From contig QVRM01002037.1 in NCBI GenBank assembly GCA_003439945.1, forward strand, positions 146,369-210,368: a stretch of DNA of 64,000 nt. Reading direction: 5' to 3'. Below are positions 1 to 9,299 of the stretch, in pieces (positions within the stretch are counted from its first letter, which is position 1; every line of letters begins with the position of its first letter). The position numbers and the translations under genes were made by a program. Below the pieces are notes generated by a model. The model had not been told where the DNA came from and did not search any database. It saw only the letters and a program-made list of their open reading frames with translations. This DNA comes from Dermanyssus gallinae. Lineage: Eukaryota > Arthropoda > Arachnida > Mesostigmata > Dermanyssidae.

Positions 1-570
1 GCCTTTAAGTCGAGGTCTGGCACTCACTGTTTTCTTTTGTGTCGGTGGTGCTGCGTCTTCCACAAATCCGAAACAACACCCGTTCTTTCACAGTGATTAT
101 CAAAAGGAGCCTTCGCGACCTTTCGCAGGGGTTACGGATTGAGAACATCGTATACCATGAAACTAGGGCTACTACTAGGAGGGACCCTGAGGATGAGATT
201 TGTAGAGGTGTACTCTCCAAAGGAGACGGCTTTAGCGCCGCCAGGCTTATAGGCTCTGCGGACGATTTATATCTTAGTCCGAAAGCCTTAAATTTCTTTG
301 AGACAAACATCCACAAGCCCCCTTGGACCTTTGCTTACCATCTCGTCCCGCGAGTATGCTCCCATCCACTACCTCTGGCGACGAAGTACGCCTGACCGTG
401 AGATCCTTCCCCAGGAGCCCTGTAGCTGGTCTTGACTTTCTTAGGCCTCGACTTCTTCAGGTCCTCCTGTCCGCGGTCTTAGGATCTGTGGCTGACAGAC
501 TAGCAGATGCACTGGCTAAGGTTGTAGACATTCTTTGGTGGAATCTTCCCCTGCAACTTTTCAACCTATT
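1..570 (+). pseudogene. RLE-type non-LTR retrotransposon ORF2, pre-RT part (first duplicated copy)
   Basis: This is the same sequence as 4655-5224. Conceptual translation in shifting frames gives VIIKRSLRDLSQGLR, then a stretch like the conserved pre-RT block (SKGDGFSAARLIGSADD), then AGLDFLRPRLLQVLLSA and ADALAKVVDIL, which precede the RT fingers in this family. The element at 8930-11536 shows the same order of blocks at lower identity. Frameshifts between blocks and the LTR insertion at 571 make it a pseudogene. Assignment to an RLE-encoding family rests on homology with that second element, which still has its C-terminal endonuclease. Confidence 0.65.
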
Positions 571-752
571 TGTAGAATCTACGTAGTGGCAATAAGGACA
601 ACTCACCGTTCCTGCAACCGTCTTAATCAGCGCCGACGGTTTATTTCAGGCCAATTTATAGGCATTCCCCCTAGTAGCAGGTAATCCCCCACCGCGGGCG
701 GTGCGCTTCCATCGACCATAGATCATCATGCTCATCCATCGCATACACTACA
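571..752 (-). repeat. Gypsy-type LTR (3' LTR, duplicated copy)
   Basis: This is a 182-bp copy of the LTR at 5225-5406, starting TGTAG and ending CTACA on the plus strand. A pyrimidine run (753-766) next to it is the polypurine tract on the minus strand. Confidence 0.85.
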
Positions 753-1832
753 CTCTTCCTCCCTTCACTTTTTGAGCGTTACCTACTACCTATGCTATCT
801 CACATAATCATCCAGATATTTCGGTGTTGCTTCTGTCCTTCTCGACCGTCTGAACTCCGATTGCTTGGTGCCACTTTCTTCTGCCGAAATGTATTCTTCC
901 GGTTGTTCTTCTGGTTCGATTGTTCCGACGGTTGCTCTTCTGGTTCCGATTCTTCCTCCCCTCCTACAGGGACCGCCAATTCACCTTGAGTCGCCGTCAG
1001 TTGCCTTCCGGTATGTTCGTGAATTGGTGTATCACTTCGAGCGGGTTCCAACGGACCTTTCACATTCCATCGCGTTCGCATCGGAGCAGTCACCGGAAGT
1101 GCTGTCCCTTCATGTCGAGCCCACAATCCATAGCCGCGAACAGCTCCCTCCACGAATCCATCCACCCCTGGCCACCAAAATCGCTCTACAGTCGTTGTGT
1201 CGCCCGGACAATTCCCCGATGTGCATCGCCGTGTGCCAACCCGAACTCCTGCAACCTGCACGCCAACGGCAGCCCAATCTTGGCCCCGCGCCTTAGCACT
1301 CCCCAAACTTCTGACAACCCATGTACCACTGAGGGCCACACTCTATCTTTCGGCGAGGGCCTTTTGTGCCGAATCCATCCCCGTACCTGTGCCAGCTCGG
1401 AATCCACCCTAGACATCCGTGCGATTTCCCCCCAGCCCAACGGCCCCACCTCTTCGGTCAAATATGACATCACCATCTCAGCTGCATCGTTCGCTTCGAA
1501 ATCATCAGCAGCATTTGGTAATTGTGACAACATATCCGGAATATGGTTAGATGCTCCCGCGCGGTATTATATGGAAAAATTATATCCCCTCAATCGTTCT
1601 ACCCAGCGCCCTATACGCATTGGTGCTCTTCCCGTTCCCTTTTCTCCCAACAACGTCACTAGCGCTGAGTGATCTGTACGAAGCCGAAACTGTCGTCCAA
1701 ATAGGTATACATGCCACCGTTCTATTGCAACAAAAAAAAAACACGACAGTGCTTCTTCTCTCCTTGCCGAATATTTTTGCTGTGTTTCCATTAGTTCAGT
1801 GATTGCCTTGATATTATCCGTACATGGTGTAC
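753..1832 (-). pseudogene. Gypsy-type pol fragment: RNase H and integrase (duplicated copy)
   Basis: The minus strand encodes the end of a gypsy-type polyprotein. RNase H shows LFGRQFRLRTDHSALVTLLG. The integrase zinc-binding region shows HGDAHRGIVRATQRL and then FWWPGVDGFVEGAV in another frame, followed directly by an acidic C-terminal tail (VGGEEESEPEEQPSEQ). The DDE core between them is missing. Here the stretch GPLGWGEIARMSRVDSELA reads through, whereas the second copy has a stop at 6087-6089. The segment is cut at 1832 by the duplication join. Confidence 0.8.
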
Positions 1833-2398
1833 AACGTTGTAGGCACGGGTGTTATGCGCCTGAGACGTTGGCTCATGTCGCTCAGATGTGCAATACAACG
1901 CACAAACAAACTGTAAAAAGACATGACGACGTCTGTGATCGCGTGGCGCGTCTTCTCCGCCAAAGGGGTCATGAGGTAGTTCGTGAGCGAGTATTCCGTC
2001 GACCGCGCGCACCGAGTCTAAAGCCCGACCTCGTCATAACAACATCAACCGAGGTCTGGGTTTTAGATGCCGAGGTTTGCGGCCCGAATAGGGACCTCGC
2101 AAAAGCGCGGCAGGATAAGATCACCAAATATGACGTCGAGTTCCTATGAGCGGCGCCCCCCGACCCGCAAAAACCTCGCAGATTCGGATCCATCACTATC
2201 TCTATGAGTGGTGTATGGGACTCTGAATCTGCGAGTACGCTATTGGGGCTCGGCGTCAGGAAGAGGAATCTTATGGATCTTACCGTTTTAACGTTGCAAG
2301 GAACCTTGAGAATATACCGCTCGCACCGGGTCCATAAGAGCGGGGGCTATCATCAAGCAAGGACACGGACAGCTGAGGTGATCCTTCACCTCACGTGA
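1833..2398 (+). pseudogene. R2-like non-LTR retrotransposon, C-terminal endonuclease domain
   Basis: The reading frame shows a C-x3-C...H...C knuckle (CRHGCYAPETLAHVAQMC) and then the PD-(D/E)xK-type restriction-like endonuclease (RPRAPSLKPDLVI...VLDAEV), the signature KPDLV of R2-group elements. It stops at 2149, and a second frame (DSESASTLLGLGVRKRNLMD) continues what looks like the same C-terminus to 2398. Everything upstream (RT) is missing because the duplication join lies at 1833. R2 proteins nick DNA for target-primed reverse transcription, usually in 28S rDNA, but no 28S sequence flanks this copy. Confidence 0.8.
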
Positions 2399-2640
2399 CA
2401 CCTTTTTACCACTATTTTTATTAAGGCGAGCACTGCCGAGTGTGCAAACGTATTGCAAATAATTAATAAATCATCACAATATTTTATATATATATATTTA
2501 TATATTCATATATTTATATATTTATATCCGGGTCATTCACTTCGCTTGCTCATCGCGAACATCAAAAAGTAGATAGACCGCCCGGCAGGGGAACTTAACT
2601 TTTTCCTTACGCAGTGTCTCACTGGCCATGGTGACTTTCA
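2399..2640 (+). repeat. 3' tail of the R2-like copy and AT-rich simple sequence
   Basis: A non-coding tail is followed by a TATA/TTTATATA-rich tract at about 2483-2527. No ORF is supported. The exact end of the R2-like element is not visible, because no target duplication can be defined. Confidence 0.5.
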
Positions 2641-3170
2641 GAGCTGTCTTTTTTGTATAGGCAAAGCTTCCCTCGGTAACCTGCGTGCACTGTGCGGACG
2701 GCGTCGACGATGACCCCGAGCACACTCTTCTGAAATGCAATGGACTAGAGCAGGCAAGGACAACTGCCATAGCGCTGCTAAGATTGAAATGGTCAAGAGA
2801 AGAAGAAAATAGAGGAGCCAGAACACCGGACCCGCCGAGAAGTAACATGAAAATGTTTGTGGAGTACATATGCAGCACAGCATCAGCATGAAAGCTGAGC
2901 GAGAAAATGGCAACTGCAGTGATGAAAAAGAAAACCGAGCTCGGCAGGTACAGAAGAGATAGCGCTTACAACATCAACAGATGACGTGGCTTGTATTTAG
3001 ACGGGTTTGCAGGTGTTGGGACAAGCACGTCGGACCGGTGGGGGAACCCGTGAGTGACCTCGGCCAAATGATCCGGTAGGCGCTCGCCACTTCTCCTAAT
3101 GGCTTATAGTACTGTTCTATGGATATCTGGGCGAGTGAAGCTTAAGGGGGGAGTAGTGTTTAGTGGGTAC
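2641..3170 (+). pseudogene. R1-type non-LTR element, C-terminal end and 3' UTR
   Basis: Translation gives TCVHCADGVDDDPEHTLLKC, the CxxC...H...C motif found after the RT in R1-clade ORF2 proteins, then a basic tail ending at 2891. The following 280 bp (with a phrase like gtttagtgggtacggg) look like a 3' UTR. Only the last 80 or so residues remain. R1 is the best guess from the zinc motif; a Jockey- or I-type origin is possible. Confidence 0.6.
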
Positions 3171-3175
3171 GGGTC

Positions 3176-4338
3176 TTGGCGGACCAACATCTAACCGCTA
3201 GGGTCGAGTCCCACACTGCTCGAAAGGGGGGAATACCCCGTACTCGTAGCGTGCGTAAAAGCATTCACCCTCCTCCACAAAAAAATATATATATGTATAT
3301 TTCTCGCGAGCAGCGTCAAGAGAAACTCAAGAGCGACATCTCAACGGGATCTCTCAATGCATTTAATGTTATTATTCGCAAGCGCTGCCCAAACGGCTCA
3401 AGTCCCAGTGGCTTTGCGGAAGGCTCGATGCTGCGTCCTTTCAAAGATATATACGCCATTTTATCAAGCAGCAAGATATCAACAAGGAACCGCGGAATTC
3501 TCGTGTGGGGCAACAGTGTGGAAGCCGCAAAAAGTCTGCAGTACGACGACGTCTCTACCACTCAACGCAGGCGGGTAAAACACCGCTCAATAAGGTGATT
3601 CCAACATTTAACCGCCCACCACCAGCGTCAGTGTTTTTAGGTTTCAAGGTCCATCCGGTAATACTTGAACCAGACCAGCCAAAACTGTGCTTTAAGTGTG
3701 AAAGACCGGGTCATTTTGCTGACAGATTCACTCTGCGAAGGGCTTGCAAAAAATGTGGCAAGTCAGACCATTTGGCTGCATCCTCAAGGTGTGTCAACTG
3801 CAACGGACCTCACGCGGCTGGTTCCCCCTCTTGCTCACGTTTACCCTACCTTCGTGAGAAGAACCGAATTATCATGGAAGCTAGAACCCTCCGGCAGGCA
3901 CAGACGGTTAATCCCTTAGCAGTTATTACAGAAGAAGCGGAGTGCCCGGTTCCGGTGGGAGACTCTGCACGGGGCGTCACGGATGACAAACCGTCGTACG
4001 CTGCAGTCTTGCGGGGAGTCTCATCGACCCAGGATGGAAGCGCTCCACACGTTTTTTTGCCCAGACCTCGGCGCCTTCCTCGGCGCAAGCCTACCAGATA
4101 TAGTAGTAAAATAAACTCGGTCACCCGATTGCGTCCGTTGACACGAAGGGTTCAGAAGCACAAAGTTAAGAAGGCGGCGCCACCAGGCAGTATCGGAACC
4201 ACTTTGTCTGACCTGGCAAAAGTGCTCCAGGGTACTAGTCCTGACCTGGCAGCCACACTCACGACGACTGCCAAAACACTAAAGCCGTTATTAGCTTTGC
4301 TGCCGGTAGTCGATAAGCTTAAGAGCTTTACCCTTTAA
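3176..4338 (+). pseudogene. Gag-like ORF1 with three CCHC zinc knuckles
   Basis: The clean ORF at 3505-4338 (277 codons) contains CFKCERPGHFADRFTLRRAC, CKKCGKSDHLAASSRC and CVNCNGPHAAGSPSC, the triple knuckle of I/Jockey/R1-type ORF1 RNA-binding proteins. This is followed by SYAAVLRG and a hydrophobic tail ending DKLKSF. The preceding frame (to 3598) carries RGILVWGNSVEAAKSLQ, which fits the upstream gag fold, so a frameshift lies near 3510-3560. The stop (4336-4338) overlaps the ATG (4338-4340) of the next ORF as TAATG. It may be ORF1 of the RLE element that follows or the remnant of a separate I-type element. Confidence 0.75.
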
Positions 4339-4649
4339 TGGTAGACCACAGCTCCACCGGTAACGTAGCGATGCCACAAAACGTTTCGGATGACGCTGGG
4401 GAGGACCTTAACAGGGTCGCCTGCCCCGTGTGCAATAACAGATATACAAGAAGAGGACTTTCTAGACACATGTCCGCCAGACACCTCGGCGTCGGGAGCA
4501 TAGAAGTAGCGCCGACCACTGGCGCATTGGCCACCTCGGAGGAACTAATCAGACACATTCAGACTACTATGCGGCATGCAAGACTAGTCCGGGTGTTACC
4601 TAAGTCAGTTAAGGCATCCGTCGCAGACGAACTTACGAAAGTTTATTAA
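4338..4649 (+). CDS. N-terminal C2H2 zinc-finger part of RLE-type ORF2
   Basis: This 103-codon ORF has a classical C2H2 finger (ACPVCNNRYTRRGLSRHMSA, then RH) at about residues 29-48. Such a finger sits at the N terminus of R2-like and related RLE non-LTR proteins, where it binds target DNA. The ORF starts at the ATG overlapping the gag stop. It ends at a TAA at 4647-4649, after which the pre-RT blocks continue in other frames, so it is a broken N-terminal piece, not a full protein. Confidence 0.65.
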   Translation: MVDHSSTGNVAMPQNVSDDAGEDLNRVACPVCNNRYTRRGLSRHMSARHLGVGSIEVAPTTGALATSEELIRHIQTTMRHARLVRVLPKSVKASVADELTKVY

Positions 4650-5224
4650 AGGCCGCCTTTAAGTCGAGGTCTGGCACTCACTGTTTTCTTTTGTGTCGGT
4701 GGTGCTGCGTCTTCCACAAATCCGAAACAACACCCGTTCTTTCACAGTGATTATCAAAAGGAGCCTTCGCGACCTTTCGCAGGGGTTACGGATTGAGAAC
4801 ATCGTATACCATGAAACTAGGGCTACTACTAGGAGGGACCCTAAGGATGAGATTTGTAGAGGTGTACTCTCCAAAGGGGACGGCTTTAGCGCCGCCAGGC
4901 TTATAGGCTCTGCGGACGATTTATATCTTAGTCCGAAAGCCTTAAATTTCTTTGAGACAAACATCCACAAGCCCCCTTGGACCTTTGCTTACCATCTCGT
5001 CCCGCGAGTATGCTCCCATCCACTACCTCTGGCGACGAAGTACGCCTGACCGTGAGATCCTTCCCCAGGAGCTCTGTAGCTGGTCTTGACTTTCTTAGGC
5101 CTCGACTTCTTCAGGTCCTCCTGTCCGCGGTCTTAGGATCTGTGGCTGACAGACTAGCAGATGCACTGGCTAAGGTTGTAGACATTCTTTGGTGGAATCT
5201 TCCCCTGCAACTTTTCAACCTATT
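4650..5224 (+). pseudogene. RLE-type ORF2 pre-RT region, interrupted by LTR element
   Basis: This region continues from the C2H2 finger. Blocks in shifting frames match the second RLE element (8930-11536): VIIKRSLRDLSQGLR against VIIRKNLVEFRRGVR, then AGLDFLRPRLLQVLLSA. The frame runs into a gypsy-type LTR at 5225 and resumes at 8772 after the 5-bp target duplication. Confidence 0.7.
5220..5224. repeat. Target-site duplication of gypsy-type element (left)
   Basis: CTATT at 5220-5224 matches CTATT at 8767-8771. Removing the insert and one copy joins the interrupted RLE coding region sensibly. Confidence 0.85.
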
Positions 5225-5406
5225 TGTAGAATCTACGTAGTGGCAATAAGGACAACTCACCGTTCCTGCAACCGTCTTAATCAGCGCCGACGGTTTATTT
5301 CAGGCCAATTTATAGGCATTCCCCCTAGTAGCAGGTAATCCCCCACCGCGGGCGGTGCGCTTCCATCGACCATAGATCATCATGCTCATCCATCGCATAC
5401 ACTACA
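5225..5406 (-). repeat. 3' LTR of the gypsy-type element
   Basis: This 182-bp LTR has inverted TGTAG/CTACA ends. It aligns with the 5' LTR but lacks about 30 bp, including a segment near 8622-8640. Confidence 0.9.
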
Positions 5407-5420
5407 CTCTTCCTCCCTTC
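5407..5420 (-). other. Polypurine tract
   Basis: The minus strand reads GAAGGGAGGAAGAG directly upstream of the 3' LTR, the expected plus-strand primer position. Confidence 0.8.
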
Positions 5421-6085
5421 ACTTTTTGAGCGTTACCTACTACCTATGCTATCTCACATAATCATCCAGATATTTCGGTGTTGCTTCTGTCCTTCTCGAC
5501 CGTCTGAACTCCGATTGCTTGGTGCCACTTTCTTCTGCCGAAATGTATTCTTCCGGTTGTTCTTCTGGTTCGATTGTTCCGACGGTTGCTCTTCCGGTTC
5601 CGATTCTTCCTCCCCTCCTACAGGGACCGCCAATTCACCTTGAGTCGCCGTCAGTTGCCTTCCGGTATGTTCGTGAATTGGTGTATCACTTCGAGCGGGT
5701 TCCAACGGACCTTTCACATTCCATCGCGTTCGCATCGGAGCAGTCACCGGAAGTGCTGTCCCTTCATGTCGAGCCCACAATCCATAGCCGCAAACAGCTC
5801 CCTCCACGAATCCATCCACCCCTGGCCACCAAAATCGCTCTACAGTCGTTGTGTCGCCCGGACAATTCCCCGATGTGCATCGCCGTGTGCCAACCCGAAC
5901 TCCTGCAACCTGCACGCCAACGGCAGCCCAATCTTAGCCCCGCTCCTTAGCACTCCCCAAACTTCTGACAACCCATGTACCACTGAGGGCCACACTCTAT
6001 CTTTCGGCGAGGGCCTTTTGTGCCGAATCCATCCCCGTACCTGTGCCAGCTCGGAATCCACCCTAGACATCCGTGCGATTTCCCC
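5421..6085 (-). pseudogene. Gypsy-type integrase, DDE core deleted
   Basis: The N-terminal zinc-binding part (DSELAQVRGWIRHKRP, HGDAHRGIVRATQRL) passes through a frameshift to FWWPGVDGFVEGAVCGYG. The frame then jumps to a C-terminal tail rich in Glu (GGEEESEPEEQ) and basic residues (KNNRKNTFRQKK). The catalytic D,D-35-E core is absent, so the copy could only have moved by help in trans. Confidence 0.8.
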
Positions 6086-6562
6086 CTAGCCCAACGGCCC
6101 CACCTCTTCGGTCAAATATGACATCACCATCTCAGCTGCATCGTTCGCTTCGAAATCATCAGCAGCATTTGGTAATTGTGACAACATATCCGGAATATGG
6201 TTAGATGCTCCCGCGCGGTATTCTATGGAAAAATTATATCCCCTCAATCGTTCTACCCAGCGCCCTATACGCATTGGTGCTCTTCCCGTTCCCTTTTCTC
6301 CCAACAACGTCACTAGCGCTGAGTGATCTGTACGAAGCCGAAACTGTCGTCCAAATAGGGATACATGCCACCGTTCTATTGCAACAAAAAAAAAACACGA
6401 CAGTGCTTCTTCTCTCCTTGCCGAATATATTTGCTGTGTTTCCGTTAGTTCAGTGATTGCCTTGATATTATCCGTACATGGTGTACCCCCATCCCGACTT
6501 ATGCTGAACCCCACAAAATTAACTTTTTTTACTCCAATAACGCACTTTGACTTCAATGTCAT
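6086..6562 (-). pseudogene. Gypsy-type RNase H / connection domain
   Basis: This minus-strand ORF of 158 codons contains VNFVGFSISRDGG, EEALSCFFFVAIERWH and RTDHSALVTLLG, the usual gypsy-type RT-connection and RNase H blocks, then the tether IEYRAGASNHIPDMLSQLPN. It ends at a stop at 6086-6088 that the first duplicated copy lacks, so the stop arose after duplication. Confidence 0.85.
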
Positions 6563-6589
6563 TCCCGACTCCGATATCTTGCGTAATAC

Positions 6590-7550
6590 CTATTTAAGTC
6601 TATCATCATGTTGTTCCATAGATTCTCCATAAATTACAATATCGTCTAAGTACACCATTACTCCTTCTAGTCCTTCCAGCATGTCCTTCATCATTTTCTG
6701 AAGCGCTGCTGGTGCCAGTGCCAACCCAAAGCACACTCGTTTATAGCGGAACAATCTCCACGGCGTAATCAGTGCCGTCAGATCTTTCGATTCCTCCGCT
6801 AGCTCAACCTGATGATATGCTGACATCGCATTCAGCTTAGAAAACCACTTCGCTCCCCTTAATTCTGCCAAGTCCTCTAAATGTGGTAACGGGAGAACCT
6901 GAGGTATCTAGCCTTGTTCACCTGCCGTAAATCCACGCACACTCTTACTCCACCTTTTACCTTCCTTTGCCACTACCACCATAACTGATATCCACTCCGA
7001 TCCATCTATTGGTTAAATCACCCCCAATTCCATCTGTCGATCGATTTCCTTCTTAACTGCCCCCACTGTTGCTAACGAAAGTCGTCTCAATTTTTGTTGA
7101 ATTGACCTTACCCCTTGTTTCACTTTCACACGATGCTTATACCCCCTTACTAATCCTAGTCGTCCTGAAAACAATTCTCTACACTGCTCCACTGTTCCCG
7201 ATTTGTCCACTGAAGCTACCACCTTTCCGTCTACTGCACACTTCCGGCCCTTCCAATCTACACACAATCCTAACTTAGTTAAAACGTCAAGTCCTAATAC
7301 TGAATTCCCCCACCGTACCACAAATACCACCATTGTCACAGATTTCTTTCCTAATTAAATTGTACATTCTTCTACTCCTAATACATCGATCACCTCTCCA
7401 CTATATGTCTTAAGTACCACTTCCGTTTCATCTACCTTCCGCACTTTCCCACTTAATACTCCACTTACATCTTTCCAATTCACTATTGTCACTGCGCTCC
7501 ACGTATCTACCAACAATTCTACCTTCTGCTTATCTACTCGTGCCTTTATA
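6590..7550 (-). pseudogene. Gypsy-type protease and reverse transcriptase
   Basis: The protease frame reads VELLVDTWSAVTIV. The aspartic protease signature DTGS has become DTWS, and a stop follows near 7356. Downstream, GNSVLGLDVLTKLGLCVDW is the protease flap side, and RRLSLATVGAVKKEIDRQ leads into the RT fingers. RT motifs KWFSKLNAMSAYHQVE and VMVYLDDIVIYGES (YLDD catalytic loop) are visible at 6871-6590. Part of the RT fingers around 6870-7010 is out of frame. Enzyme activity is not expected. Confidence 0.85.
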
Positions 7551-7564
7551 AGATTTTTGAGCTA

Positions 7565-8180
7565 ACACACAGGGTTTTGCAGATTTGCACAATTTGATTC
7601 TGCTGACTCGCCTGGTGGACTTCCTCCGGCCATGCCCCGGCCCCACGTGCTCCGTCATTCTCTCTCTCCACCGCCTGTACTGTCCGCGTGCCTTCCGCCG
7701 CTACACTTGTCTTCTCGAAGTGGGCGATCCGATGGCACTCAACCCACGTTGCTCTTTTAGCCGGGCCGCCCGTGGGGTACCCAGCCAGGTGCTTACGCCA
7801 CTACCACTAGCAGTTGTTCTCGCAGTCTCAGGATCGACGTCCCTATCGTCAGCTGCGTCTTTATTGTTGGCCTCTTCTTCTCGTGTGACTTGCTCAAATT
7901 TACATTTCGCTACCATTCGCGTTGATTCGGCCACGTATGCGTCCACGGACTCCCCTGGCCTCTGCCGCCGCCGTCGGTGAAACTCGTCCCGAGCCGCTCC
8001 AGCAGACGCGCCCGCATCTCTTCATACTTGTCTCCTTCCACGTCGGCCGTGGCTACTGGCCTCTTCTTGATGCGTTTGCACTGCATCATCCCCTCGAGTC
8101 CCAGCGCGTTTTTTGAGGAACGCGCACTTCCTCTTTGCGTCGTATTTCTCCGCGTTCGGCTGCGCCTCCAAATACGCGTC
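7565..8180 (-). pseudogene. Gypsy-type gag remnant
   Basis: Two minus-strand frames cover the gag position between the PBS and the protease: KYEEMRARLLERLGTSF, then VRTREEEANN-like charged sequence and a degraded zinc knuckle (ECHRIAHF) near 7720. No single frame is open. Gag identity rests mainly on position and the knuckle remnant. Confidence 0.5.
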
Positions 8181-8535
8181 AAACGCCTCGAGTCAGTCTT
8201 CTACGGCCGCCACCGGTGGTCGTCCGGCCACCGGCATACATTGATGCAACGGCGCTGGTCCGTATGTCATCATTTCTCTGTTTCATTTCCATTCCTCCAC
8301 ACACAGCACACTGGTCCTGCGCGCGCCTACACGTCGCCTCGTCTGCTTCCACACCGCCGCTCGTCGCAACCACCAACCACTGTTCGCCGCGCCGTCACCA
8401 CCAACCTCCGTTCGCCGTTCGCCGTCACCACCAACCACCACTCGGTCGCTCGTCGCAACCACTGTTTTGGTTACTCTCCACCATGCGCTGTCCCAACCGT
8501 CCGCTATTAACCAACCGACTGACCGCCAGGTCCAG

Positions 8536-8553
8536 TCACAGTCGACTGCGCCA
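8536..8553 (-). other. tRNA primer binding site (PBS)
   Basis: The minus strand reads TGGCGCAGTCGACTGTGA one base after the LTR. TGG pairs with the CCA end of a tRNA, as expected for a (-)-strand primer site. The tRNA identity was not determined. Confidence 0.75.
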
Positions 8554-8554
8554 A

Positions 8555-8766
8555 TGTAGTATCTACGTAGAGTGGCAATAAGGACAACTCACCGTTCGTG
8601 CAACCGGCTTAATCAGCGCCGACGCCAAAAAAGCTTTCTGGTTTATTTCAGACCAATTCATAGGCATTCATTGCGCCCCCTAGTGGCAGATAATCCCCCA
8701 CCCCGGGGCGGTGCGCTTTCATCGATCATAGATCATCATACTCATCCGTCCATCGCATACACTACA
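8555..8766 (-). repeat. 5' LTR of the gypsy-type element
   Basis: This 212-bp LTR starts TGTAGT on the minus strand and ends ACTACA beside the PBS. It should carry the promoter and polyadenylation signals of the element. No TATA box is obvious. Confidence 0.9.
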
Positions 8767-8771
8767 CTATT
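8767..8771. repeat. Target-site duplication of gypsy-type element (right)
   Basis: CTATT is the partner of 5220-5224. Confidence 0.85.
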
Positions 8772-8925
8772 ATATTTGGCGCACGACTATTTGCTCTTAA
8801 GAAAAAAGACAGCTCTCGCATGCTCATCTACACTCCGGAAATTGGCGTCAAAAATAGGGTGCGCTGCCCCACACATCCCACGCATTTATAAGCTCCCGCA
8901 GTGGCCCGGCCGTTCTGGTTAAGCT
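8772..8925 (+). pseudogene. RLE-type ORF2, RT finger fragment downstream of gypsy insertion
   Basis: The frame restarts after the target duplication with LAHDYLLLRKKTALACSSTL and RKLASKIG. This aligns with GARLFAIKKKDGSFRPIACS in the second RLE element, so it continues the element broken at 5224. It stops near 8925, where the next RLE element begins. Confidence 0.7.
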
Positions 8926-8939
8926 AGATTTTAGGATTG

Positions 8940-9257
8940 CCTTTAATAGTGCGGCCATGAACGACGCAGGGGCGCAGGGATTCACATTCTCTGGCAGTGA
9001 TCATCAGAAAGAACTTGGTGGAGTTCCGACGTGGTGTTCGGCTTACAGACCTGGCTCCCCTACTTACCGCGGGTGATTCGGGTGGTAATGCTGAGCAAAA
9101 TCAGTCGATCACGCGGGCTGTGTCGGCCAAGCTATCGGACGGGGATGTGTCGGGAGCAGCCCGCCTTCTTCTATCTGACGACGTTATGGCCGATGAACCA
9201 GCCGCTACGGCGTCGTTAAGGGAAAAACACCCCCCCGCGCAGCCAGACTTGTGCTGA
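8940..9257 (+). pseudogene. RLE element B, pre-RT block
   Basis: The frame gives VEFRRGVRLTDLAPLL, then SAKLSDGDVSGAARLLLSDD and SLREKHPPAQPD, the conserved block ahead of the RT in this family. It is open to 9257. The upstream C2H2 finger is absent. Confidence 0.75.
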
Positions 9258-9299
9258 CCGTCTGCTCCACTCTCACAACTCTTATTTTCATCTACGTTG

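Larger units (their letters stand above)
1..6486 (+). repeat. Head-to-tail segmental duplication (unit about 4,654 bp)
   Basis: Bases 1-1832 repeat as 4655-6486 with a constant offset of 4654 and only about a dozen mismatches seen by eye. The window therefore opens inside the first copy of a unit whose second copy is 1833-6486. The join is at 1832/1833, where gypsy-type sequence stops and an R2-like endonuclease begins; at 6486 the same gypsy sequence simply continues. Because the copies are near identical, this is either a recent duplication or an assembly duplication. Confidence 0.9.
5225..8766 (-). mobile_element. Gypsy-type LTR retrotransposon, internally deleted, with TSD
   Basis: This is a complete 5'-LTR-to-3'-LTR unit on the minus strand, 3,542 bp long. 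The LTRs (8555-8766 and 5225-5406) have TGTAG...CTACA ends. A PBS lies one base inside the 5' LTR, a polypurine tract abuts the 3' LTR, and the 5-bp target duplication CTATT flanks it (5220-5224, 8767-8771). Order on the minus strand is gag, protease, RT, RNase H, integrase N-terminus and C-terminal tail. The integrase core is missing, which explains the short length. It lies inside the RT-proximal part of an RLE non-LTR element and is dead: frameshifts and stops occur in every domain. Confidence 0.92.

Noticed and set aside
5..395. Overlapping ORFs on both strands near the window start
   Set aside because: The minus-strand ORF is a shadow; the plus-strand blocks match the RLE pre-RT region.
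1197..1672. Plus-strand ORFs over the gypsy integrase region
   Set aside because: They are antisense shadows of the minus-strand pol frames.
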